This document shows positions 1 to 6,834 of a stretch of 8,211 bases of DNA, piece after piece. A program made the translations under genes and the position numbers. This DNA is from an uncultured Flavobacteriales bacterium. Lineage in GTDB: Bacteria; Bacteroidota; Bacteroidia; Flavobacteriales; Vicingaceae. The stretch's first letter is position 1. Every line of letters starts with the position of its first letter. The notes beneath the pieces are model-generated. The model saw only the letters and a list, made by a program, of their open reading frames with translations. It ran no database searches and was not told where the DNA came from. The stretch lies in the NCBI GenBank assembly GCA_913052515.1, contig CAJXFJ010000057.1, positions 1-8,211 on the forward strand. The letters run 5' to 3'.

Positions 1-704
1 ATATCACCTAAAAACTGGGTAATACTTTCGTTAGAAGTTCCTGAAACTTGGGAGGCTTTGATGTATTCCTTTTCCGACTTTGGGCTTCTTCGGTAATAAA
101 AATCAGAAACTGACTCTGTCATAAACATTGGAAGAAATTGTTTTTCGTCGGATGTAGAATCTACATAATCAAAAACAAACTGGAACTTTCTAAACATTTT
201 TCTATTCTTAAAATCCTCAGTTATGTTATTAAGGTCAAACTCTACTTTATTATATACTTCGTAATGGTAATAGTCATACTTCTCACGATTGTTCGCTTCT
301 TTATTTCTCCAAACTTTCCGTAGAATATCATGAGCTGGATTACCTGTATATTCAATTACAACTTCTTCCAATTGAACGTCTCCAGTTGTTAGCTCAAAAT
401 TGATCGTTTGGTCAATATCCTTTTTCACTTTTTTACTGAGCGTTTTGTAGCCTAAAAAACTAGCAGATAAAGAATCGGTTGGATAGTAGGTTTCTATAAT
501 ATAATTTCCATTGATATCGGTAGATGTTCCAATTTTTGAGTCTTGAAAAATCACATTTACAAAAGGAAGTGCCTCCTTGGTTTTTGCATCCAACACTTTT
601 CCACGAACAACAGTCTGTTGTGCATTCGAATTGGAGGCAAAAAACAGCACCATGACCAAAAGTGAAATGGCAGCTATGAAAGATTGAGTAATTCCAGATT
701 TCAT
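1..704 (-). CDS. Secreted DUF5686-family protein with carboxypeptidase-regulatory-like N-terminus (3' end off the window)
   Basis: Translating the minus strand from the ATG at 704-702 gives 234 uninterrupted codons to the left edge, so only the N-terminal part is visible. Residues 1-28 look like a signal peptide: Lys2, a hydrophobic stretch from about 9 to 23, then SNA before a cleavage point ahead of QQ. Residues 31-117 read as a CarboxypepD_reg-like beta-sandwich domain (VRGKVLDAKTKEALPFVNV, then STDINGNYII and FLGYKTLSKKV). From about 118 the sequence resembles the start of DUF5686, with NPAHDILRKVWRNKEANN and YNKVEFDLNNI. Members are typically several hundred residues long and are thought to be envelope proteins; their function is unknown to me. 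The gene follows tatC by 49 bases on the same strand, so co-transcription is likely, although a weak box (TACTTTTA, 713-720) could give it its own start. No SD is visible. A TonB-dependent receptor is unlikely because no plug-like sequence follows the first domain. Confidence 0.85.
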   Translation of the reverse strand, partial: MKSGITQSFIAAISLLVMVLFFASNSNAQQTVVRGKVLDAKTKEALPFVNVIFQDSKIGTSTDINGNYIIETYYPTDSLSASFLGYKTLSKKVKKDIDQTINFELTTGDVQLEEVVIEYTGNPAHDILRKVWRNKEANNREKYDYYHYEVYNKVEFDLNNITEDFKNRKMFRKFQFVFDYVDSTSDEKQFLPMFMTESVSDFYYRRSPKSEKEYIKASQVSGTSNESITQFLGD

Positions 705-753
705 GAAGCAGCTAAAAGTAACTAAAGATGGACTCTGAAGCCTTAAGTATAGG

Positions 754-1575
754 TTAAATTTCACGCTTTTTATTAACCATTTTTGAAATTAATATACTTA
801 TCTCATATAGTATAACCAATGGAACTGCCACCAAAACTTGACTAGAAATATCAGGTGGAGTAATCACTGCGGCTAGAATTAGCACTACAATGATCGCATG
901 TCTTCTATAAGTCCTCATTAACTGGGGTGTTACTAAACCTACTTTTGATAAAAAGTAAACGATGATGGGCAATTGAAACAATAATCCACAAGCAAGCGTA
1001 ATGGTTGTAACTGTAGAAATATAAGAACTCAAGCTAATTTGGTTCAATACAAATTCACTAACACGATAGCCACCTAAAAATTGGACAGATAGCGGCGTAA
1101 TAAGGTAGTACCCAAAGCCTACCCCAAGCATAAAGAGCAAAGAACCCCAAAACACCAAACCTTTGGCTTGGCGGCTTTCTGTTGATTTTAATGCTGGCTT
1201 TACAAATCGCCATATTTCATACAAAACGTAAGGAAATGCAGCAATTAATCCAGCCACAAAAGAGACTAAAATGTGCATGGTAAATTGCCCTGCCATGGTG
1301 AGGTTGATGATGGCAAATGGCAATTCTTGAAAACACAATTTATCTCCCAAGCCTAAAAAATAGGAAAATTTGCAAAACATTTGATAGGTAAAAAAGTCAT
1401 TCTTAGACGGGCCCAATACAATTAAATCAAACACAATTGACTTAAAGAAGAACGCCAATATTGCAAACAACATAATCGCAATGACTATCCGAATTAAATG
1501 CCACCTCATTACCTCAAGATGGTCAAGAAAGGACATTGTCCCTTCGTCCTCATCAAAACTCTGATCTAAACTCAC
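754..1575 (-). CDS. tatC: Sec-independent protein translocase subunit TatC
   Basis: This is the multispanning core of the twin-arginine translocase, which binds the twin-arginine signal peptide and, with TatA-type partners, exports folded proteins across the inner membrane. The 273-residue product fits the family. It begins with an acidic tail and MSFLDHLEVMRWHLIR (14-29), then shows six likely membrane segments near 26-46, 98-118, 141-165, 187-208, 223-240 and 245-265. Family signatures are FPYVLYEIWRFVKPAL (114-129), GYYLITPLS (155-163) and ITPPDISSQ (238-246). The GTG start at 1575-1573 shares its first base with the last base of the upstream isomerase stop (TAGTG). An AAGGA eight bases upstream supports this start, but the ATG at 1536-1534 (Met14) is an alternative. 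Aligned by eye with E. coli TatC, Val22 sits at the Glu15 position and Gln201 at the Glu170 position, while Arg24, Glu133 and Asp242 match R17, E103 and D211. No TatA/TatB gene is in the window. Confidence 0.96.
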   Translation of the reverse strand: MSLDQSFDEDEGTMSFLDHLEVMRWHLIRIVIAIMLFAILAFFFKSIVFDLIVLGPSKNDFFTYQMFCKFSYFLGLGDKLCFQELPFAIINLTMAGQFTMHILVSFVAGLIAAFPYVLYEIWRFVKPALKSTESRQAKGLVFWGSLLFMLGVGFGYYLITPLSVQFLGGYRVSEFVLNQISLSSYISTVTTITLACGLLFQLPIIVYFLSKVGLVTPQLMRTYRRHAIIVVLILAAVITPPDISSQVLVAVPLVILYEISILISKMVNKKREI

Positions 1576-2540
1576 TAGATAAGTCCTTCTTTTAATAAAT
1601 CATGAAAATGAATTACTCCAACATATTCTGAACGATCAGTAACCAATAATTGTGAAATATTTTTTGACTTCATAAGTTGTGCAGCCTCCATTGCCATCGC
1701 ATCTTTACTTATGGTTTTTGGTCCCTTAGTCATGATGTCTTTTGCTTTTAGCGACGAAAAGTCTTCACTTTTACTAAGCATTCTTCTTAAATCTCCATCG
1801 GTAATAATTCCTAAAATTGTATTATTCTTAGTAACTGCAGTTACTCCTAGTCGCTTTGCTGAAATTTCAAGAATAACTTCTTTAATTGTACTTTCTTCGC
1901 TCACAGATGGCATTTCATTTTGAGGGTACATGTCTGAAACTCTCAAATATAATTTCTTTCCAAGTGCACCACCGGGATGATATTTTGCAAAGTCTTCACT
2001 TCCAAAACCTCTACATTCTATAAGGCAAACAGCTAAAGCATCTCCCATCACTAATTGAGCAGTTGTACTATTGGTTGGCGCCAAATTATTCGGACAAGCT
2101 TCTTGCTCTACATAACAACTTAAGCGGTAATCGGCATGTTCTCCCAAATATGATTTCTTATTCCCTGTCAACGCGATTAGCCTATTCCCCAAATTCTTTA
2201 CCAAAGGAACTAGCACTTTAACTTCTGGTGTATCACCACTTTTTGATATACAAATCACTATATCATTCGTTTGTACCATTCCTAAATCACCGTGAATGGC
2301 ATCAGCAGCATGCAAAAATAAAGCTGGCGTTCCTGTAGAATTAAAGGTGGCTACCATTTTTTGAGCAATGATTGCACTTTTTCCAATTCCACTTACTACC
2401 ACTCTGCCTTTACATTGGTATATTTCCTCAACAACTTGCACAAATTCTTCATCTATTGAACTAATTAGGTGGTCAATAGAGTCTCGCTCAATTTTCAGGG
2501 TTTGTTGCGCAATATTTTTTATTTCACTTTTCGTCTTCAA
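1575..2540 (-). CDS. kdsD: Arabinose-5-phosphate isomerase, KpsF/GutQ/KdsD family (SIS domain plus CBS pair)
   Basis: This cytoplasmic enzyme interconverts D-ribulose 5-phosphate and D-arabinose 5-phosphate, the first committed step towards Kdo, the inner-core sugar of LPS. The 321 residues match the family (E. coli KdsD is 328). A SIS domain spans roughly 35-180, with SGIGKSAIIAQKM, AIHGDLGMV, SKSGDTPEV and PNNLAPTNSTTAQLVMGDAL, followed by YHPGGALGKK. Two CBS modules lie near 202-256 (ending ITDGDLRRML) and 267-321 (VGVIHFHDLL). Residues reported as active-site in E. coli KdsD (Lys59, His88, Glu111, Glu152, His193, from memory) fall at Lys54, His83, Glu106, Glu147 and His188, a constant offset of five. 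The start is TTG at 2540-2538: an in-frame stop lies 33 bases upstream of it with no ATG or GTG between, and the next Met is residue 62. It leads an operon with tatC, overlapping it by one base. GutQ-like or KpsF-like paralogues use the same architecture, so the symbol is by homology. Confidence 0.95.
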   Translation of the reverse strand: MKTKSEIKNIAQQTLKIERDSIDHLISSIDEEFVQVVEEIYQCKGRVVVSGIGKSAIIAQKMVATFNSTGTPALFLHAADAIHGDLGMVQTNDIVICISKSGDTPEVKVLVPLVKNLGNRLIALTGNKKSYLGEHADYRLSCYVEQEACPNNLAPTNSTTAQLVMGDALAVCLIECRGFGSEDFAKYHPGGALGKKLYLRVSDMYPQNEMPSVSEESTIKEVILEISAKRLGVTAVTKNNTILGIITDGDLRRMLSKSEDFSSLKAKDIMTKGPKTISKDAMAMEAAQLMKSKNISQLLVTDRSEYVGVIHFHDLLKEGLI

Positions 2541-2581
2541 AAACTCTGCTTTTGTTTTTTTACCTATATAATTTTACTAAC

Positions 2582-2610
2582 TTGTATCTTGAAATCGCTT
2601 TCAAATTTTG
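2582..2610 (+). promoter_or_regulatory. Candidate recQ promoter
   Basis: On the plus strand, TTG at 2582-2584 is followed after 18 bases by AAATTTTG at 2603-2610, one mismatch from TAnnTTTG. The predicted start near 2614 would give a recQ leader of about 33 bases. It faces and overlaps the kdsD promoter. The mismatch makes it weaker evidence than the opposite-strand promoter, and the AT-rich context raises the chance of a random match. Confidence 0.4.
2589..2604. repeat. Short inverted repeat with GCGA loop in the kdsD leader/recQ promoter
   Basis: Read on the minus strand, TTGAAA-GCGA-TTTCAA is a perfect six-base inverted repeat closing a four-base loop of the GNRA type. It lies a few bases inside the predicted kdsD transcript, so it could form a hairpin near that mRNA's 5' end. 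On the plus strand the same bases sit between the candidate -33 and -7 elements of recQ and touch the -7 element, so an operator role is equally possible. The stem is short and AT-rich, so chance occurrence is plausible. Confidence 0.3.
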
Positions 2611-2614
2611 ATAG

Positions 2615-2643
2615 CAAAAGTAACTGAAATCTAGTAAACCCAA
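2615..2643 (-). promoter_or_regulatory. Bacteroidota-type promoter for the kdsD-tatC operon
   Basis: On the minus strand, TTG at 2643-2641 is followed after 18 bases by TACTTTTG at 2622-2615, an exact match to the Bacteroidota primary-sigma -7 consensus TAnnTTTG with its -33 TTG. Placing the last G of the box at about -4 puts the transcription start near 2611 and gives a leader of roughly 70 bases before the TTG start codon. The -33 element lies just 3 bases upstream of the recQ ATG, so polymerase bound here would cover the recQ translation start region. Assignment is by consensus and position only. Confidence 0.65.
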
Positions 2644-2646
2644 TTA

Positions 2647-4830
2647 ATGGAGACAGCATCTATACCGTTAAGTAATTATTTAAAAAAGTACTTTGGTTTT
2701 AATAGTTTTAAAGGAGAACAAGAAGCAGTAATTCAAAGTGTTTTAGACCGTGAAGACACATTTGTAATTATGCCCACTGGTGGTGGTAAGTCGATGTGTT
2801 ATCAACTACCTGCTCTAATTATGGAAGGAACGGCTATCGTAGTTTCTCCACTTATCGCTTTAATGAAAAACCAAGTAGATGCCATTCGTGGTTTCTCTTC
2901 TGGTAACCATATTGCTCATTTTATGAACTCTTCTTTAAATAAGACAGAGTTGACTCAGGTTAAAAGTGACCTTGTAGCAGGAAAGACAAAATTGCTTTAT
3001 GTAGCTCCTGAAACATTAACAAAACAAGCAAATATTGATTTCTTTAAATCTATCAAAATTTCATTTTTTGCCATTGACGAAGCGCATTGTATCTCAGAAT
3101 GGGGACATGACTTTAGACCTGAATACAGACGTTTAAGAGAGATTATAGAAGCTATAGATAGAGTTCCAATAATAGCATTAACTGCTACTGCAACTCCAAA
3201 AGTTCAACAAGATATTCAGAAGAACTTAGGAATGGCTAATGCAAATGTTTTTAAAGCTTCTTTTAATCGTGCGAACCTTTATTATGAAGTAAACCCTAAG
3301 AAAGAAGCTAATCGCCAAATCGTAAAATACATCAATCAACTTAGAGGTAAATCTGGAATTGTTTATTGTTTGAGTAGGAAGAAAGTTGAAGAATTGGCAG
3401 AAACACTGCAAGTGAATGGAATAAAAGCACTTCCATACCATGCGGGTCTTGACGCAGCTTCAAGAGCCAAACATCAGGATATGTTCTTAATGGAAGAAGT
3501 TGATGTTATTGTTGCAACCATAGCCTTTGGAATGGGAATTGACAAACCCGATGTTCGCTTTGTAATTCATCATGATATACCGAAAAGTTTAGAAGGCTAT
3601 TATCAAGAAACGGGAAGAGCCGGTAGAGATGGCGGAGAAGGAAAATGTATAGCATTTTACAGCTATAAAGACATTGAAAAATTAGAGAAGTTTTTGCAGG
3701 GAAAACCTGTAGCCGAGCAAGAAATTGGTAGGCAACTGATATTTGAAACGGTTTCTTATGCTGAAACTGCAGTTTGTAGAAGAAAACAACTGCTGCATTA
3801 CTTTGGCGAAGATTATCATAAAGAAAATTGTGGTAACTGCGACAATTGCTTAAATCCAAGAGAGGAATTTGATGCACAGGAAGAAGTAGTCTTATTGCTT
3901 AAGACAGTCTTGGAACTAAAAGAAAACTTTAAAGCTAAATATATTTCTAACTTCTTAGCCGGTGAAATCACTTCTGATATTAAGTCTCTAGGAAATGATG
4001 AACACGCTTTGTTTGGTGCAGGTAAAGATCATGATGAACTAAAGTGGAATTCAATTATTAGACAATGTATTATCACTAACTTGTTGGTTAAAGAAATTGA
4101 GAATTACGGCATTTTGAAGGTGAGTGAAAAGGGTCAATCTTTTATAGAAAAACCTGAAAAAATCATGATGGTTGAGCCTAAAAAGTATGATAGCACAGCA
4201 TCTTCTGAAATCATTGCAAGTAATGGAACTGGAGGAGCAGCAGACGAAGAATTGTTCAACATTCTCAAAGAACTTTGCAAAGATGTAGCTAAAGAAGAAG
4301 ATTTACCTCCATATGTTATATTCTCCGAGCCTTCTTTAGAAGATATGGCTACTCAGTATCCAATTACCATGCAAGAGTTGACGAACATTACTGGTGTTGG
4401 GCAAGGAAAAGCGGAAAAATTTGGAGCACCTTTTATAGAAGCTATAAAGGAGTATGTTGAAGAAAACGAAATAGAAAGACCAGATGATTTAGTAGTTAAA
4501 TCGGTTGTAAATAAATCAGGTCTAAAAGTTTTCATCATTCAAAGCATTGATCGTAAGATGTCATTAGAGGACATTGCTAGAGCAAAAGGTAAAGAAGTTG
4601 ATGATATTCTTGAAGAAATAGAACACATTGTAAATAGTGGGACTAAAGTAGATTTAGACTATATCATCAATGAATTATTAGATGATGATTATCAAGAGGA
4701 GATTTTCGATTATTTCAGAGAAACCGAAGAAGATTCAATAGAAGATGCGTTAGAAGAATTTGACGATGCATACTCTGAAGAAGAGATGAGACTAATGCGC
4801 ATAAAATTTCTTTCTAATATGGGAAATTAG
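2647..4830 (+). CDS. recQ: ATP-dependent DNA helicase RecQ
   Basis: This 3'-5' superfamily 2 helicase unwinds DNA during recombination, fork repair and RecF-pathway processing. All core motifs are present: Walker A PTGGGKS (43-49), DEAH (144-147) followed by the RecQ-specific loop [16 protein letters not shown] (148-163), TATAT (179-183), GIVYCLSR (237-244), [18 protein letters not shown] (287-304) and [10 protein letters not shown] (320-329). A zinc-binding subdomain has Cys377, Cys395, Cys398 and Cys401. A winged-helix RQC region spans about 408-510. An HRDC domain follows at about 533-607, with a helix-hairpin-like [13 protein letters not shown] (581-593). Residues 608-727 form an extra C-terminal part: a helix-turn-helix-like stretch ([20 protein letters not shown]) and a very acidic tail. 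At 727 residues it is longer than E. coli RecQ (about 610) because of this extension, which I recall as common in Bacteroidota RecQ. The ATG start directly precedes the first conserved helix. There is no SD. Its stop overlaps the convergent ABC-F gene by four bases. Confidence 0.97.
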   Translation: METASIPLSNYLKKYFGFNSFKGEQEAVIQSVLDREDTFVIMPTGGGKSMCYQLPALIMEGTAIVVSPLIALMKNQVDAIRGFSSGNHIAHFMNSSLNKTELTQVKSDLVAGKTKLLYVAPETLTKQANIDFFKSIKISFFAIDEAHCISEWGHDFRPEYRRLREIIEAIDRVPIIALTATATPKVQQDIQKNLGMANANVFKASFNRANLYYEVNPKKEANRQIVKYINQLRGKSGIVYCLSRKKVEELAETLQVNGIKALPYHAGLDAASRAKHQDMFLMEEVDVIVATIAFGMGIDKPDVRFVIHHDIPKSLEGYYQETGRAGRDGGEGKCIAFYSYKDIEKLEKFLQGKPVAEQEIGRQLIFETVSYAETAVCRRKQLLHYFGEDYHKENCGNCDNCLNPREEFDAQEEVVLLLKTVLELKENFKAKYISNFLAGEITSDIKSLGNDEHALFGAGKDHDELKWNSIIRQCIITNLLVKEIENYGILKVSEKGQSFIEKPEKIMMVEPKKYDSTASSEIIASNGTGGAADEELFNILKELCKDVAKEEDLPPYVIFSEPSLEDMATQYPITMQELTNITGVGQGKAEKFGAPFIEAIKEYVEENEIERPDDLVVKSVVNKSGLKVFIIQSIDRKMSLEDIARAKGKEVDDILEEIEHIVNSGTKVDLDYIINELLDDDYQEEIFDYFRETEEDSIEDALEEFDDAYSEEEMRLMRIKFLSNMGN

Positions 4831-6788
4831 AGATTTTGTTTCGCCTGATTTTCTAATTCTTCAAGCGTTAACATTTCATCCTCCCAACTCTTCATTGTCA
4901 ATTGCATTTGCTGATTAGAGCTTTCCCACTCTTTGATAATAGCTTGATTTGCATCATTTTGATAAGCATCAGGCTCTTTTAAAATTTCATTGATTTCAGC
5001 TAACCTACTTTCAAAATCAGAAACTTGTTTTTCTAATTTAGAAACTAAATTCTTTTGCTTCTTAAGGTCCTTTTTGAGCCGTTTTCTTTCCTCAAAACTC
5101 AATTTGTTTTCAGAAACAGTTTTGATTTCTTGCTTTGATTCCTTTTGCTTGTTAGAAGTACCTTCCCAAGTTTTAATATCTGTAGCTTGTTTACGCTTCA
5201 AAAAGTAATCGATGTCCCCTAAATGTTCTTTTACTTTACCATTGGTAAATTCATAAACCTTTTCGGTTAATCCTCGCAAAAAGTCACGGTCATGTGAAAT
5301 GACGATTAAAGTTCCATCAAATCGATTTAAAGCATCTTTTAAGATATCCTTAGAACGAATATCAAGGTGGTTTGTTGGCTCATCAAGTATTAATAAGTTT
5401 ACAGGCTCTAAAAGAAGCTTACAAAGCGCCAGTCTCGCTCTTTCACCACCAGAAAGCACACTCACTTTCTTATCAACTTCATCTCCACTAAATAAAAATG
5501 ATCCAAGAAGAGTTCTCACTTTTTTTCTAATTTCTCCAACAGCGACTTCATCGATAGTTTCAAAAATCGTTTTTGAAGGATCTAGTGTCTCCGCTTGATT
5601 TTGAGCATAATAACCAATCTTAACTTGATGACCATTCTCTATTGTACCTCCTTGTAGCTCTTCCCCCATTATAAGCCTTGAAAAAGTAGACTTACCTTCT
5701 CCATTCTTGCCCACTAAAGCGACCTTTTCACTTCTTTCAATCAAAAGATTCACATCAGAGAAAATGGTTTTCTCTCCGTACTTTTTAATAACCGAATTCG
5801 CTTCGAGAGTTACTTTACCGCTATGCGGTGCAGGAGGAAAAGAAAAACGCATCCCAGATAAATCTTCTTCTTCTACTTCAATACGCTCAATTTTATCTAG
5901 TTGCTTTATTCTAGACTGTACTTGTACTGCCTTTGTAGCTTTGGCACGGAAACGTTCAATAAACTGCTCCGTCTGTTTGATTTGCTTTTGCTGATTCTCA
6001 TAAGCAGCAAGTTGCTGCTCTCTTCGCTCTTTTCGAAGCTCCAGGTATTTCGTATATGGTGCTTGATAATCGTAAATCTTCCCTAGTGAAATCTCAATCG
6101 TTCTATTAGTTAGGTTATCTAGAAAAGCCCGATCATGTGAGATTAAAACCACAGCCCCAGAATAGACTTTCAAGAAATCTTCCAGCCATTGAATTGATTC
6201 AATATCTAAGTGATTTGTTGGCTCATCTAATAATAGTAAATCTGAATTCTTTAGCAGAATTTTTGCCAATTCGATTCGCATTCTCCATCCACCACTAAAT
6301 TCCTCTGTCTGTCTTTCAAAATCAGATCTTTTAAAGCCCAGACCTAGTAAAACTTTCTCAATCTCAGCCTCCATTGCATCTGCGCCAAGCAAAACTAGTT
6401 CTTCATTTAATTCAGAAACTGAATCCAATAACTTGAGATACTCTTCAGATTCATAATCTTCTCTTTCAGCAAGTTGCTGATTTACATCTTCAAGCTTTTG
6501 TTGAATGTGTATAGCTGTATTAAAGCTCTGCTCTGTTTCCTCCCAGACTGTTCTACCTCCTTCAAAGTCCATATCTTGTGGCAAATAACCAAATGTAACT
6601 CCTGATGGGTAAGAAATATTCCCCGTGTCTAATGACTGAATACCTGCCAAACTCTTTAATAAAGTAGACTTTCCGGCACCGTTTCTACCAACTAAACCAA
6701 TTCTATCCTGTTTGTTTATGATAAAAGAAACCTGATCAAACAGGGCTCTATCTGCAAAATGTAAACTAATATTGTTAACACCAACCAT
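4827..6788 (-). CDS. ABC-F family ATPase (YheS/YdiF/Uup-like), ribosome-associated
   Basis: This is a soluble protein with two ABC domains in tandem and no membrane segments; ABC-F proteins act on ribosomes through the linker between the domains. Domain 1 has Walker [10 protein letters not shown] (34-42), Q-loop Gln71, signature FSGGWR (164-169), Walker [13 protein letters not shown] (184-195) and switch His218. Domain 2 has GKNGEGKST (360-368), Gln396, LSGGERAR (445-452), [12 protein letters not shown] (465-476) and His499. The charged helical linker (about 243-325, with [20 protein letters not shown]) is the P-site tRNA-interaction motif. Residues 540-653 form a Lys/Glu-rich coiled-coil C-terminus of the Uup/YheS sort. 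Both sites have the catalytic Glu (189, 470), so both should hydrolyse ATP. The ATG at 6788-6786 begins exactly at the conserved MxxVNNISL edge. The linker is not unusually long, which favours a housekeeping translation factor over an antibiotic-resistance ABC-F, though sequence alone cannot decide. It is probably monocistronic, with a near-leaderless promoter. Confidence 0.93.
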   Translation of the reverse strand: MVGVNNISLHFADRALFDQVSFIINKQDRIGLVGRNGAGKSTLLKSLAGIQSLDTGNISYPSGVTFGYLPQDMDFEGGRTVWEETEQSFNTAIHIQQKLEDVNQQLAEREDYESEEYLKLLDSVSELNEELVLLGADAMEAEIEKVLLGLGFKRSDFERQTEEFSGGWRMRIELAKILLKNSDLLLLDEPTNHLDIESIQWLEDFLKVYSGAVVLISHDRAFLDNLTNRTIEISLGKIYDYQAPYTKYLELRKERREQQLAAYENQQKQIKQTEQFIERFRAKATKAVQVQSRIKQLDKIERIEVEEEDLSGMRFSFPPAPHSGKVTLEANSVIKKYGEKTIFSDVNLLIERSEKVALVGKNGEGKSTFSRLIMGEELQGGTIENGHQVKIGYYAQNQAETLDPSKTIFETIDEVAVGEIRKKVRTLLGSFLFSGDEVDKKVSVLSGGERARLALCKLLLEPVNLLILDEPTNHLDIRSKDILKDALNRFDGTLIVISHDRDFLRGLTEKVYEFTNGKVKEHLGDIDYFLKRKQATDIKTWEGTSNKQKESKQEIKTVSENKLSFEERKRLKKDLKKQKNLVSKLEKQVSDFESRLAEINEILKEPDAYQNDANQAIIKEWESSNQQMQLTMKSWEDEMLTLEELENQAKQNL

Positions 6789-6826
6789 GCTGCAAAAGTA
6801 GCCAATCTTAATACCTAGTTAACAAT
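6771..6826. repeat. 9-base inverted repeat flanking the ABC-F start and promoter
   Basis: ATTGTTAAC at 6771-6779 is the exact reverse complement of GTTAACAAT at 6818-6826. The arms are 38 bases apart; each contains the palindrome GTTAAC. The left arm is inside the first codons of the ABC-F gene. The right arm covers the candidate -33 TTG of its promoter. The spacing would suit a dimeric regulator binding two sites, but no regulator gene is nearby and a chance match in AT-rich DNA is possible. Confidence 0.35.
6793..6825 (-). promoter_or_regulatory. Bacteroidota-type promoter for the ABC-F gene, near-leaderless
   Basis: On the minus strand, TTG at 6825-6823 is followed after 22 bases by TACTTTTG at 6800-6793, an exact TAnnTTTG match identical to the box upstream of kdsD. 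Its last base lies only four bases from the ABC-F ATG (6788). With the usual position of the box, transcription would begin at about 6789, leaving an mRNA leader of zero to two bases. The 22-base spacing is at the long end of what is accepted for this class. The plus-strand hydrolase has no equally clear promoter in the same 46-base spacer. Confidence 0.6.
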
Positions 6827-6834
6827 CTCCTTCA

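Noticed and set aside
138..323. Plus-strand open frame of 61 codons at the left end
   Set aside because: It lies antisense within the DUF5686 gene, whose reading frame has a signal peptide and family motifs; the hydrophobic product is what an antisense read of AT-rich coding DNA gives.
713..720. TACTTTTA on the minus strand ahead of the DUF5686 gene, as a separate promoter
   Set aside because: One mismatch at the final G of the consensus and no TTG at a suitable upstream distance; the short gap after tatC makes read-through the simpler explanation.
2551..2561. T-rich run resembling a terminator tail
   Set aside because: No stem of useful strength directly precedes it, and it lies in the leader of kdsD between divergent genes, where no transcript should end.
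3226..3877. Two minus-strand open frames inside recQ
   Set aside because: They are antisense to conserved helicase motifs, resemble no family I know and have no promoter or start context.
5299..6086. Plus-strand open frames inside the ABC-F gene
   Set aside because: They mirror the highly conserved ATPase domains on the other strand; the protein sequences are Ser/Lys-rich shadows.
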